64,000 nt of DNA from positions 48,436 to 112,435 of the forward strand of contig JAHQIW010007216.1 of NCBI GenBank assembly GCA_019055375.1. The letters run 5' to 3'. The stretch's first letter is position 1, and every line of letters begins with the position of its first letter. Below are positions 33,899 to 44,744 of this stretch, in pieces. This stretch comes from Parelaphostrongylus tenuis (taxonomy: Eukaryota > Nematoda > Chromadorea > Rhabditida > Metastrongylidae). The notes beneath the pieces are model-generated. The model had not been told where the DNA came from. It saw only the letters and a program-made list of their open reading frames with translations, and did no database searches. Both the position numbers and the translations under genes were made by a program.

Positions 33899-34554
33899 CC
33901 TCGAATATTGTGTATTCAAGCTGGATTACTGACTGTAATGCTGTATTCTTCGCTAGTATTCAATAAATAATATCAATAACATCTCGGAACTGCTAAACAG
34001 AAGAGACTATTCATTTATTCAAACTATGCCGAGGTTAGCAAATAGTCAGTCTTGGGATTTACTACAGTCTGCATTTTCTTCTATAAATGCTCTATAAAAG
34101 TAACAATTTCGCTATCAAATTATCTACTTATCACTCCGCCACGCCTAAATCCACTCATGTTCTAATGTACTGGGGCAGTGTTTGCTCGAAATGTTTGAGA
34201 TCTTTTGACTCTCTGAAATTCTTTTCGTCATTTCCAATTCCAAAAAAAGTCCTTCCTCTCTAGAACATCCTTAATAATGACCATACTAATGTTGTTCGTA
34301 CCCATTGAGTGTACTAGTATGACTCCGCCGTTTTCTTTTTTTTTTGCTGTAATAATGTTGAGGTAAAAATATGTAAACTCTTTTCTTCTGAAAGTGTGTT
34401 GAGAATGCTATTTATATGTGTGTTTTTGTACAAAAATATCTCGTATTATGATTTATACAGGACATTGGACACGACGACTTTCGTACTTGCAAAATGTCAT
34501 TTGCGGATATTCTTACTTTGAAGATTTATCAATAAAAGGTAATTGGAATTGTTT

Positions 34555-35020
34555 GTTTTTAGTATTGTTCAATTGCGCATTTTCTTAGGAACATTTTAAC
34601 ATACAGTTGTCTATATGATTTCTTTAAGATGGAGCTGTCGTGAGAACGAATTCGATCTACTCTTGCACGAATGGCGCCCAGGGAAAATGCTAGTGAAGTG
34701 GCGCACAAGACCAGTAGAGCTTGGATCGGACTCCATGTTAGAGGAGGTACAGGCAAGTTGCACAATAAAATGTTCGCAAGAAAATGTTCAACTGAACGAT
34801 ACCGAGGTCATGCAATTCCATTGTAAAAATTATATTGAGAAACCAAAACGACGCGAACTTTGCAATTTTGGTGGCATGAAAACGCTCGACTTCATGTTGC
34901 AAAAGCGATCGAAAACGTTGTAAAAAAGCTGAGATGGGAGGCTTTAAGCGGTGAAACCTTGCCTGCATTACTCCCTCGACATTGCACCGACAGATTACCA
35001 CTTGGAATTAATAATTCGAA
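34555..35020 (+). mobile_element. mariner relic
   Basis: The left part matches the inverted-repeat mariner derivatives at 46.0 and 59.6 kb (GCGCATTTTCTT, GAACATTTT, ATGGAGCTGTCGTG). The right part reads HVAKAIENVVKKLRWEALSG, then HYSLDIAPTDYHLE in a shifted frame, i.e. the catalytic C-terminal region. Dead copy. Confidence 0.7.
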
Positions 35021-35862
35021 TCACAAATTAGCAAATTAAAAAGAATGGCGTTTTTCGCGTGCAAAAGTCGTCATCTTCAAAGTCATATATAAACCGTCAT
35101 ATAAAATACTTAACATATTAATGAAGAGTTCTTTTAACTGACCTCCAAACAAAGAATTTGCATACCTTTATTTCCACTATTACTGCAGCTAAAAAAGGGT
35201 CCTCCTCGCTCTAGGGATTCGCTGAGCATCATATCTTTCTTCTATCGCTTTCATGAAGAAATCGGACCAACGGATCGGTGTTCCTCCTGTAGAGCTCTTG
35301 ATGTCCCGAGGAATCCATTCGGTAACGGCTCTCGTTCATCGCTTGTTGTTGAAGTTCATCACGTGTCCGGCCACCTTATTTTCGATATACTGGCGTGTAG
35401 AACGGCGTCTCTGATTTTTGATCGTTGACGTAAGTCTGAACTAACTCGTATACCATAACTGTTATAAATCTCTATCACATTTGCTAATCACAATTTGCCA
35501 TTAGCCTATGGCAGAAGTGCTTTCTTCTCTCAAGGATAACCACTCACACGTCATCTGCTCTCTTTTATTTACCTCTGCTTACATCTTGTCTCTTGTATAT
35601 CCTCTTGAATATATGTATGCCGTTATTCAATAGGTGCGAAGAAAACGAATCGGGTGCAAGAAAGACTGAGATCCGCGTGATAGGTGTGATAATGGGTCAT
35701 GTAAAATAAATAAAAAAATTTCCAAATTTGAGATTTGTTCTGGCAACGACAAAAGTAAGACAAATTTCTTGAAACAGAGCATTCTATTTCGAGTTGGCGT
35801 TTACTCCGTTTTGTACCTGACTCGAAAGGCTATAATATTTCTTCGATCTATCCGCCATATTA

Positions 35863-36417
35863 GGTTGAGGGAAAAATTCCCTAACACTCACTGAAAATGC
35901 TAGGTTCATTTATAAATTTAATTGAAAACAACATCAATCATTCTTCAAAACAAAATCATAATCATCCGCAATTGTCAGCCAACAATCTGCAAGCTTCTGC
36001 ATCTCCTCGAAAAACTATCCCTTGGGCTTTGAATCAAGAAACTCCTGACATGCCTCTTCAACTTGATCAAATGTCTTAATTCTCCATATAGATGATGTCC
36101 CACTGCGCGGAATAGATTTTAATCGGACGGCGCACTATCTGGACTGTAGGCTGAATGCAGCAAGACCTTAATTCCCTCAAGCTCATCAAACTTTTCCTTA
36201 GACCTCTTTGTCGTTGGAGGTTTGGCACTGCCTTGCTGAAACGGCGCTTGCTTTCGACGAAGCAATATCGGGTACTTTTCCTTTAACGCATCGTAGACTC
36301 TTAGTTTCTCATGGAAATATTCCTGAGATATTCCCATGAATTTACATTAACTGTTGTTGTGTGAAACAAACATAAGATTTGAATTTTTTCTCACTAGTGT
36401 TAGGGAACTTTTTCCGC
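35863..36417 (-). mobile_element. Internally deleted mariner with terminal repeats
   Basis: The left end GGTTGAGGGAAAAATTCCC pairs with the reversed right end GCGGAAAAAGTTCCC. The minus strand encodes MGISQEYFHEKLRVYDALKE, then YPILLRRKQAPFQQGSA, then VLLHSAYSPDSAPSD, typical of irritans-like mariner relics. The N-terminal part is mostly deleted. Confidence 0.8.
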
Positions 36418-36419
36418 AT

Positions 36420-37550
36420 CTTCGTAATAGTTAAATCCTGTAATACAGCGAGAGGTGAATTGTTTCGTAATCTACTCATTCGAATGCTCTCATAACCCCG
36501 GCAGAAAGACCTAAGAACTAAATTTTTTTAACCGCGTAGCAAAAAGCTCACTCTAAAACGGTAACCGTTTAGTTGTCTTTGAGCCTTCTAGTTATTCATT
36601 GGAGACAAGCTGCTCAGAGTCTTGCATCGGGTAGCAATATGCCTAGCTCAGGTCGGAAGCTCAGCCTGAGTTATGGTGCGAGGTCAGGAGACATTAGTTC
36701 TTGGTTGATTGTTTGTCTACGATGCAGCTAGCTGTATCTTCTAATGTGCGTGCTAGGTAAGTAAATAAATATCTCAATTAAACATGGAATTGTGTTGTTC
36801 TTCTTGTGGTTTTCTCTCAAATTTGTTCGACAGAGAGAATCTTGAGGAAGGGTAGGACATGATACGACTCTAGGTCTATACAAAAGGAACTTTTTTGTTA
36901 GAGGTTTATTCTAAACAAACATGGTCAATGATTTGATCCCACATCTCGTGGTTAACAAAGGCTCTCAATTCTCTTGGGGGTAGGAAAGAGACACTTAACA
37001 CTTTTACGACAGCGGCTATATTAGTGTGCCGAGCTCATTGAAGCACGTATCAATCGAGAGCAGTCTGAATGCGTCGTGAAATCAAGATGTACAATTAGTC
37101 CGCTCTTGCAAAGGGCCCGAAACACCGGTTCCTTGAGGTATTTGTCTATTACTTTATTTATTCACATATTTTCCACCACTCTCAATCTTGTGCATATTCG
37201 CTATGTTTTTCGGTTGTATGTTTCCGTATTCTTGGTTGCACCTCTTTCTGTGAGATGAAAAAAAATTGTCTGTTAGCTGAACATGATATCATTGGCTTTC
37301 CACAAGGGTCTAGTATGTTAAATGAAGTGTATTTTTGTGGCTCTTTCACGTTTTCGTATCTAACAATTCCATTTGACCGTCGAAAACGGCTTCTCGAAAA
37401 TATAGCTGAATGAGAGACTACATTCATGGACCGGCTAATTGGCTACAAATCGTCTGACAAATAATGCTCTACATTGAAATAGGTGATTGAAAGTTCATCG
37501 CAATAAGATATACAATCCGAGACGTTCAACTGCTTGAATATCGAAATCAG
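36420..37550. other. No gene seen
   Basis: No coding or repeat signal that I can support. Confidence 0.35.
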
Positions 37551-37554
37551 TGCA

Positions 37555-37606
37555 CATGACGTAAAAGGATTAATGGAGTACATGACGTAAAAGGATTAAT
37601 GGAGTC
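37555..37606. repeat. Two tandem copies of a 26 bp unit
   Basis: ACATGACGTAAAAGGATTAA followed by TGGAGT occurs twice, back to back and without mismatch. This suggests very recent duplication. It abuts a SINE tail. Confidence 0.9.
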
Positions 37607-37992
37607 TAATGCGTTGCGCATCCCTCAGGGGATAACTAACATCGAGCAATTAAACCTTTATCTCGATTCAGTATGTGAAGCCCAACGACATTAATCAACC
37701 CACACTCTGTTCACACCGAATCACTCTGAAAAAACCATCTTTTGTTACGAGCGGGTGTCCTGAGCATCGCGCTTCAGTACATTGTTCCGAAATGTGTATT
37801 AATTTTATGCCATTTCCTTTCAGTATCGGTCTGTACACTCAGAAATTTTAGTGTTCCTATTCATCCAGATAAGTTTGCTGTAGATTTTCCGACACCGAGG
37901 GATGGAAGACGTGGTGAGCCAAAGAGCCTATCAAACCAGGAGCCACGTGTGTGTTATGGAGCACCTCTAGCGATTGTGCTATGAGCGCTCCT
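37600..37992. repeat. Two SINE fragments facing each other
   Basis: 37607-37672 is a plus-strand tail (CGCATCCCTCAGGG, then AAACCTTTATCTC). 37868-37992 is a minus-strand head (GAGGGATGGAAGACG, then GAGCACCTCTAGCGATTG, then GAGCGCTC). Confidence 0.6.
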
Positions 37993-38079
37993 ATTTAGTT
38001 ATGAGATGTAAAAATGGTTCGGCGGCTCATTACATTACCATCTTGTGATTTTGACGTGAATATTGCCTATTATATGAGA

Positions 38080-38950
38080 ATAGAGTCTCTGTTATACATT
38101 AGTGATATGCACAGAACTCGGTTCTTCCAGATTAGAGAAACAAAAAAAAACCCCATTGCATTCGCTGGAGAGAAACTTCTTATAGGAGTGTTAGTGACCA
38201 TTCGAAAGCTGGACTTAAGACTTCAGCCCCAAGTCGCCTTTTTTTTTCAAAGCTCCTTTATAGCGCTGTAGCATCCAGATCAAAAATTATGTTCCACATT
38301 CACCTTTTGCCTTCACTTTTACCAAGCGTATAATTCTCTGGAAGCCGAAAAGCACATCAAGGTGTAGAGGAATTTTCGTAGTATCTTACACAACCGTTTC
38401 ATCAAGAATTTTTTCCAAAGCGGTTGAAAAGTTTTCAATTGAATAACAAAATATCGATGGTCCCCCTCGCCCCGCCTCTGCCACGGCTCTCGCCTCATCG
38501 AATAGCTGGTAAACACTGTTGCCAAAAATATAAAATTCGACCTGATTTTCCCTGCTAACTGTATTTCCAGAAAATAAGCAAATCGCTAAAAGAAAGAACT
38601 CTGTCCGGTGATGTTCAAAGCACAAATCAAAAGACCAGAGGAAATTGAAAGATCAAAAGAGCTTACTGAGAAGTAAACATATTTTCAAGTTCTTCGAAGC
38701 TTGCGCTATAGTTTGAGTGCTAGCACTCTGAGGTAGGAGTTTTGTTCAGCGAAATATGAGTGAGATAAGAGAAAAAAACACGTAATTTCTTGGAGCATGA
38801 TTTTATTTTGAATGTTATACGTCATAAAAGGCTTTTTGAAAAGCCGGTAATGTGGGTCTGTAGTCTCTAGTTTCAGCTTTCGAATGGTTACTAACACTCG
38901 TATGAAAAGTTCCTCTTCAGCGAATGAGATCGGTTTTTCGTTTGTTCCCT
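38080..38950. repeat. Foldback repeat related to the 41.8 kb duplication
   Basis: 38130-38280 (CGCTGGAGAGAAACTTCT, then GTTAGTGACCATTCGAAAGC) reappears inverted at about 38805-38940 (CAGCTTTCGAATGGTTACTA, then TCAGCGAATGAGAT). Homologous sequence lies at 41.87, 42.44 and, inverted, 43.62 kb. Confidence 0.65.
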
Positions 38951-39387
38951 CCTAATCAGAAAGAGTCCAGAATTTTTCTCAACTCAGGCTCAAGCATAAT
39001 CACCTGAGAGCAGTTAAACTGTACTCGCTCTGTATCATCAGTGGTAAATTTGAAATAGAACAAGGAATGCAAATTGCTGGTCTTAGATCATATTTGCCAA
39101 TGATTTGAATTGGAGTACTTAACTGACTCGGCATGAACTAGCCCATTTCTCAATTCAGTGCAGTGTGGCAGAATCTGCTTTCGAACCGCCGGCAAACCAC
39201 CGACAAAGTTCATTTAGTGGTTGATTTGATTCTATAGCCATTTCCCCCCGCAAGAGCGAACTTGTATTGAATGCGTGTTTAGTGAGAACTGACTAGTTTT
39301 CACCGAATGATAAAACTTTTCGTCAATATTCATATTTATTTTGGGCGAAAGTGTTTTTGTACACACCGACATCTAATGTACCGTCTA

Positions 39388-39420
39388 TTGTAGTATGCTA
39401 CTGTCTATTGTAGTATGCAA
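39388..39420. repeat. Short tandem duplication
   Basis: GTCTATTGTAGTATGC occurs twice in tandem with a short spacer. Confidence 0.85.
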
Positions 39421-39696
39421 CTGAAGCGTCTATACTTACTGTGTACCCTTTTCAGTCTACATTTTCCGTAGAGACGCGAAAATGTGAGCTAAGCCCTTGA
39501 TATTTTCATGAGTTGACTCTGACAGCGAGGTCAATTGAAAGTCTATCTTCCAATATATCCCCAGAAATGTTCCATTTTTCAGTTCTTAAAAAAGAACTTA
39601 TCGTCCAAAAAAGGGTGACTGACTGAGCGTTTGAAGTATGAAAATCGAGAAGAACTTAAGCTGACAGGAGGTTGGTAAAACTAGTCGTAGCAACTC

Positions 39697-39731
39697 GGCT
39701 GACGTTTCGGCGACCCGTCTTCTTCAGAGCC
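39697..39731 (-). ncRNA. Hammerhead-like motif, family C (left arm)
   Basis: The minus strand has stem I GGCU/AGCC, core CUGAAGA plus an extra A, stem II GACG/CGCC with one mismatch, GAAA and ultra-short stem III AC/GU, then C at the cleavage position. Confidence 0.55.
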
Positions 39732-39796
39732 TGGGCATATGTAGTATTGGTCTAAAGACTAATAAAGAGTCTAAGAACTATTATTACATACGCCCA

Positions 39797-39831
39797 GGCT
39801 CTGAAGAAGGCGGATCGCCGAAACGTCAGCC
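39797..39831 (+). ncRNA. Hammerhead-like motif, family C (right arm)
   Basis: Stem I GGCU/AGCC, core CUGAAGA plus an extra A before a fully paired stem II GGCG/CGCC (loop GAU), GAAA, AC/GU, then C. An extra A at this place is tolerated in at least one natural ribozyme (chrysanthemum chlorotic mottle viroid), from memory. Confidence 0.65.
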
Positions 39832-39986
39832 GAATTGTACGACTAGTTACCAACCTCGCGTCAGCTAATCAAGTTAAGTTTTCTCGATTTCTTTATAACA
39901 ACTAATTATGCCCAGCTCAATAGAAAGTCGAACTCTTGAATTTTAACAATAATACAATTGAAACAAAAAAAATATTTATTCAATGC

Positions 39987-40905
39987 GTTCCCACGTTGGG
40001 GGCTAGAGACTCATAGGGGTTGGAGCAGGCCGTTCAGCGTTGCCGCGCTGAGGGTCAGAGATGCAAAGGTGGTGGGTCCACGGTCTCAGATCTTAAGATA
40101 AGTTTTTCTCGACTTTCATATATCAATTAATTTTGCCGAGGTTTATAGAAAGTCGAACTTTTGAGTGTTTGAAGATTTGTTCAATTATCTATTGACAACA
40201 TTGATTGCTTTCGGGAAAGTTAGACCGTTGTCTGAACCTCACACGGGCTTCGTTAGCAATATATGGTAAAGTTTTCTTCAGATACTTTCGCAAGTATGTG
40301 ATTTGCACGTTGAAAATTAGTGATTTTACAAAGCATTGATGTTGCTTCCACTAAAAATAGCTTTATTAAGGTCTCTTCAGTGATATCGTATCTTTTGGTG
40401 ACGATAAAACCCCCTTTATTGACGAGAGAAATCGAAATTTTATTACAAAATCACCACATTCTCACCGAAGCGCGTCACTAGCCGCTCATCGTCGCCGCCC
40501 AAAGCGCGCGCTCGCCGCAAATGGCCGACACCACTGAAGGGGTCAACACCCTGAGTTCAAACACTCCAACACATTATCGCCTATCGCCTACTGTGAGCTA
40601 GCTGAACATTGTATAGTGCAAAAGCCACCTCCTAACCCTAATCTATTCAGTCTGAATGGGAAATCTCCGTCACATCCACTTCATCCCTCCCTGGGCACTC
40701 CTTGAGCTAAGTACGGTATTCGACTCGGGAGGGGGGACCCTTCCGGGTCCATAGACCCAACCCTCTGCATCTCTAACTTCCAGTGCGCTGCGCCTGACAA
40801 TGGAGTCTAACCCCAGCGTGCCATTGTTAAACGCAGCACGCTAGGGGCTAGGGACGCAGAGAGTCGGTCCATGGTCCCGAAACGGGTTGAGACGAGAGCT
40901 GTTGT
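39987..40905. repeat. GC-richer repeat family X, three pieces
   Basis: Shared words GGGGCTAGAGAC, GAGATGCAAAG, GGTCCACGGTC and their reverse complements occur at 39987-40088, 40725-40800 and 40835-40905. The last two face each other as an inverted pair. Relatives lie at 43.97-44.03 and 44.17-44.23 kb. No coding potential is established. Confidence 0.6.
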
Positions 40906-41500
40906 TCCTCTTGCTATCTTCATCGAATGCCTTCATGAACTCATTAAATGACTACAAAACAACAAAGTCTTCAAGACGTTCGTCGCAGTCGTTGTCATCA
41001 TCATTGGAGCGCACGGCACTAGTAGCCGCTCTTCGTACCGTCCGACCCGCGAGCCAGGTGTAAACGACAGCCATACCCGAAGGGTCGAAAGGGGTTTTCC
41101 GTTGAATCCCAGTGTAACCACCGCCCACCGTGAACTAGCCGAAATTTTTATTGCTTGTGCCGCAACTACACGATGCCCATTGTATGCTACGACTCTGCCT
41201 TCTGGGAGTATTTCGTCCACTCAGGCTTCCCGACTTGGCCTCTAGCCAGGACTTTGACGACCGGAATTGCCTTTCCTTTTTACCACGTGGGAAATTTTCG
41301 CCCAATGAGAGTGCCCCCACTGACTTCAGCCCTCCCTGGGTACTCCTGGGGGCTGAGAACCCCTTGGGAATGGGAGACTTGGAGTGAAGACTGTCGTCTC
41401 GCCTCTAGCTGTCCTCGTCGACTGCCTTCATGATCTACTGAACAGCTAGACCCTCTAGACACTCATCTTCTTCGTGGTCATCGTTGTCGTCGTCGTCGTC
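40655..41500. repeat. Diverged tandem duplication, GC-richer DNA
   Basis: The block CCCTCCCTGGGCACTCC, then CTTGCTATCTTCATCGAATG, then CCTTCATGAACT (40685-40940) recurs in diverged form as CCCTCCCTGGGTACTCC, then CGTCGACTGCCTTCATGATC (41330-41435). Open frames on both strands here reflect base composition. Confidence 0.55.
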
Positions 41501-41759
41501 GCGTCCCGGTCTCGCTCGCCTCTCCGTCGTTCCCATCAATCCGTATCGATCGTGTCGCGCTTGGGTGGTCGAGGGTTCCTTCCCCATGCCGATCTTCCCC
41601 GATTTTCTTCTTTCGATACATCGACTATTTTTCTCATTGGTTTTGAATTTGCGAAACCCAGTTGGTTATCGAACTTCTTTTCCTGGCCATAAAGTGTCTG
41701 TTGTAAGCGCTGCTTTAGTGTAAAGCGAACTCGTGACGAGTCTCAAATCGAATCCAGTT

Positions 41760-42810
41760 TTGTGAAGTTTACCATTGCTGGACGAGACGCGGTTCCTCAT
41801 GTGTGGTCGATATAAATCCTTCGTTCTTTCTGATTCGATGTTGACATGTGAAAAATCGGCCTCATTCGCTGGAGAAGAAGCTTTTACAGTAGTGTTAGTA
41901 AGCAGTGGAAAGCTTAGAATTCTGGCTGAAGCCCCATGTCGCCGGTTCTTCAATACACCCTTTTATAACGGTGTAAAATCCACACAAAACTCAGTCTCTC
42001 GGAAGCGCATATTTTCGCCAAACTGAGCTCTTTCTTTGGACTATTGGTAATCATACGTTAGAGTAATCGATTCTGATTCCAACGATATGCTTATGTCACG
42101 AAAAGACCTTTTTCTTCGAAGCTCAGCGGATAAAATAAGCCGATTACCCATCTGTGGTCAAGGCTGTCTTTGGCGAAGTCACGTGCGACTGGCTGAGGCA
42201 GCCACGTGCTCTGGCGTCATGTCGTAGGGCCTGTGCTAGGTTATCGATCGTTTTTTATTTTCTCTTCTGTGTTTTTAGAGAATTGGTCTTTTCAAGATAT
42301 AAGCACAGCGTTGGAATCAGAAGCGGCTGCGCTATCGAATGATTACTAGAGAATGAGATGTAGTTTCTCATGTCTTGTCGATATAAATTCTTCAATCTTT
42401 CTATTTCGATGGTGGCATATGGAAAACCGACCTCATTCGCTGTAGAATAACCTTTCATAGAATTGTTAATAAGCAGTGGAAAGCTTAGATTTCTGGCTAG
42501 AGCCCCACGTCGCCGGGTTTTCAGTACACCCTTTTATAGCGCTATAAAACCACACAAAACTCATGTCTTAGATACGCATATTTCTCGCCAGGTTGAGCTC
42601 TTTCTTTGGACTATTGGTAATCATACGTTAGAGTAATCGATTCTGATTCCAACGATGTGCTTATGTCCGAAAAGACCTTTTTTTCGAAGCTCAGTGGATA
42701 AAATAAGCTGATTCCCCATCTGTGATCAAGGCGGTCTTTGGCGAAGTCACGTGCCCTGAGCCCTGACGCGATGTCGTCGTAAGACCGGTGCTAGGTTTAT
42801 CGACCGTTTT
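41760..42810. repeat. Tandem duplication of a ~500-600 bp unit
   Basis: 41820-42240 and 42400-42800 share long, nearly identical stretches, e.g. TTTGGACTATTGGTAATCAT, GTTAGAGTAATCGATTCTGA and GTCTTTGGCGAAGTCACGTG. The unit also occurs singly and inverted at 38.1-38.9 and 43.62-43.70 kb. Confidence 0.85.
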
Positions 42811-42921
42811 TATTTTACCTGCTGCGTTTCAGAGAGACGATCTTTTCAGGTGATATATGAAAATCGAGAAAACTTATCTTGATTAGCTGACGCGAGGTTG
42901 GTAAATTAGTCGCAAAAGTTC

Positions 42922-42956
42922 GGCTGACGTTTCGGCGACCCGCCTTCTTCAGAGCC
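42922..42956 (-). ncRNA. Hammerhead-like motif, family C (left arm)
   Basis: Same layout as 39797-39831: GGCU/AGCC, CUGAAGA plus A, stem II GGCG/CGCC with loop GGU, GAAA, AC/GU, C. Confidence 0.65.
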
Positions 42957-43016
42957 TGGGCGTATGTAGTGTTAGTCTCGTAGATTTAGATTACAGATTA
43001 ATACTACATACGCCCA

Positions 43017-43051
43017 GGCTCTGAAGAAGGCGGGTCGCCGAAACGTCAGCC
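43017..43051 (+). ncRNA. Hammerhead-like motif, family C (right arm)
   Basis: Same motif in the opposite arm. Stem II GGCG/CGCC with loop GGU is fully paired. Confidence 0.65.
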
Positions 43052-43316
43052 GAACTTCTGCGACTAATTTACCAACCTCGCGTCAGCTAATCAAGATAAG
43101 TTTTCTCGATTTTCATATATCAATTGATTATGCCGAGGCTTATAGAAAGTCGAACTTTTGAATTATTGCGATCTTTTCAATATAGGCACAGCGTTGGAAT
43201 CAGAAGCGACTGCGCTGTCGAATGATTACTAGAGAATAAGCTCTGTCCGGCGGGAAGTATGCGCGTCTGAGATAGTTTTGTTTGAATTTTACAGCGTAAT
43301 AAAAAGATAAAAGGAT

Positions 43317-43604
43317 AAAGCTCTCGGCGTTGATCAATCCCTGAGCGATGCGCCATGCATTCGACTTCAATTTTTAACTTCGTTTGAAGTGATTGAATGC
43401 AAATCTGGCCTTTACAATGACTCGCGATGGCCTCCAGCTAAACCGAATCAGTGCTGCTCATCCTCGCAGACAAGTCTAAGACCTGCCTGGTACCAATTTA
43501 GCAACCCCGGAGGGATGGATGACTTGGTGAGCCATGAGCGCGAGGTCGAACCATTGACCTCATGTGCGACGAAGAGCACCTCTAACCACTGCGCCACATG
43601 CGCT
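43317..43604 (-). repeat. tRNA-headed SINE
   Basis: The plus strand runs from the reversed tail (AAAGCTCTCGGCGTTGATCA) to the reversed head (CTCTAACCACTGCGCCACAT, then GCGCTC). This copy has the cleanest reversed box A. Confidence 0.85.
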
Positions 43605-43619
43605 CAATAAAAAGATGTT

Positions 43620-43700
43620 CTGAAAAATAGGCGGCGTAGGGCTGTAGCCTAAAGTCTCTGCTTTCGAGTGGTTTATAACACTCTTGTGAAAATTGGTTTT
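43620..43700 (-). repeat. Inverted fragment of the 41.8/42.4 kb unit
   Basis: GGCGGCGTAGGGCTGTAGCC, then GCTTTCGAGTGGTTTATAAC, is a reversed and diverged piece of the duplicated unit. Confidence 0.55.
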
Positions 43701-43779
43701 TCATTTGCCTTTTTACAATTAGAAAAAGCCGAATTCTTTATCTTTAGTGCTTCCAGCTAGAGTATGTCGTTCTGAAGCG

Positions 43780-43870
43780 GTGGCCTTGGTGGTGTAGTGG
43801 TAGTACGCGTCCCTGCTAAGGACTGATCGAAGGTTCAACTCTCGCCTATGATCGAATTTTTGCGTCTCAC
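43780..43870 (+). repeat. tRNA-like repeat head (second family)
   Basis: GGTGGTGTAGTGGTAG resembles a box A and GGTTCAACTC a box B. Between them, TCCCTGCTAAGGA can form an anticodon-like arm with GCU in the loop. No acceptor stem is evident, so I treat it as repeat and not as a tRNA gene. Confidence 0.5.
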
Positions 43871-43964
43871 CCAATAATCTTAGGCTTTTTTCATTCCTAC
43901 GTCGATATTTGTCTATGTAGCCGTCTTCGTCTTCACCTTAAGATTTGAAAATCGACTTTCCCTT

Positions 43965-44235
43965 GACTCTTCCAGGACCGTGGACCCACGTCCTTTGCAT
44001 CTCTAACTCATAGCGTGGCGACGCTGTACTGTCTACTCCACGTCCTCTCGATCTCTGACCTCGGCGTGGGAACGCTTAGAATCTTTTGTTGTATTATCTC
44101 AGTTGTATTATTGTTGATTATGTTCTTGTGTTATGTGGTAAGTATATTATATTGTTATGAGCAGAAAATAGCGCTGCCACGCTGGGGGTTAGAGACGCAG
44201 AAGAGGTGGATCCACGGTCCTGAAAGAGTCACCTT
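43965..44235. repeat. Inverted pair of repeat family X
   Basis: ACCGTGGACCCACGTCC, then GCATCTCTAACTC at 43978-44010 faces GGGGGTTAGAGACGCAG, then GTGGATCCACGGTCC at 44183-44222. The spacer is about 170 bp. Confidence 0.65.
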
Positions 44236-44309
44236 TGGCAGTTACCAATCAGTCGATATATTTCTTGTTGATTGAGCCAATAGCACGGCGTAGAATCAAG
44301 AGTATGAAA

Positions 44310-44580
44310 CTCTCGGCGTTGATCAATCTCTGAGGGATGTGCCACGAATTCGATTCCATTCGTAACAGCGTAGAAGTGATTGGATGCATATCTGGCCTTC
44401 AAAATGGCTCGTGGATGCCTATTGATGCGTCAAGTCAGTGCTGCTATCCTCCTGGACGAGTCTGGCACCAGTTCGTCGACGTTGAGGGACGTAAGACTTT
44501 GGCAAAGCCGGAACACGGGATTGAACCATCGACCACATACGTGTTGCTGAGCTCCTTTAACCACTGTGTCACACACGCTC
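44310..44580 (-). repeat. tRNA-headed SINE
   Basis: Reversed tail CTCTCGGCGTTGATCAATC to reversed head TTTAACCACTGTGTCACAC, then ACGCTC. Box B is reversed as GGGATTGAACCATCG. Confidence 0.8.
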
Positions 44581-44607
44581 AACACGAAGATAGAAGCAGT
44601 CTTATTC

Positions 44608-44643
44608 GGCTAAGGTTTCGACGTATTCATCATCTTCAGAGCC
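44608..44643 (-). ncRNA. Hammerhead-like motif, family C, diverged
   Basis: The minus strand has GGCU/AGCC, core CUGAAGA, an extra U, stem II GAUG/CGUC (a different sequence that still pairs), GAAAC, then CUU. Stem II change with retained pairing is mild support for RNA-level constraint. Confidence 0.5.
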
Positions 44644-44710
44644 GACGATTCGAGTCGATTGACCTCACCACAATTGGTCAGCAAAGTTGACAATCGACTC
44701 TGATCAATCC

Positions 44711-44744
44711 GGCTCTGAGGAAGGCGAAGACGTTGAAACCTGCC
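44711..44744 (+). ncRNA. Hammerhead-like motif, family C, diverged
   Basis: GGCU, core CUGAGGA plus A, weak stem II GGCG with CGUU, GAAAC, then CUGCC. Stem I has lost one pair. Confidence 0.4.

Larger units (their letters stand above)
31800..34490. other. No supported gene; SINE and ribozyme relics
   Basis: A partial SINE head lies at 31985-32118 and a family C hammerhead at 33861-33898. A 65-codon plus frame at 32588 begins with a Lys-rich stretch but has no support. Otherwise unassigned. Confidence 0.35.
39640..39960. repeat. Foldback element with inverted family C hammerheads (first copy)
   Basis: Inverted arms of about 95 bp at 39640-39738 and 39785-39890 share AAATCGAGAA, then GGTTGGTAA, then CGGCTGACGTTTCGGCGACC, then TTCTTCAGAGCCTGGGC. 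They are separated by about 45 bp. Right of the element, GCCCAGCTCAATAGAAAGTC continues as in the 43.1 kb copy. No open frame. Confidence 0.8.
42855..43165. repeat. Foldback element with inverted family C hammerheads (second copy)
   Basis: The arms at 42863-42966 and 43006-43118 are near-perfect inverted copies of over 100 bp (AAATCGAGAAAACTTATCTT, then GATTAGCTGACGCGAGGTTG, then CGGCTGACGTTTCGG, then TTCTTCAGAGCCTGGGCGTA). The spacer is about 40 bp. It is better preserved than the 39.6 kb copy. Confidence 0.85.

Noticed and set aside
39640..43165. CRISPR array or bacterial insertion
   Set aside because: The repeats are long inverted pairs in eukaryotic DNA with introns and SINEs nearby; there are no regularly spaced direct repeats.
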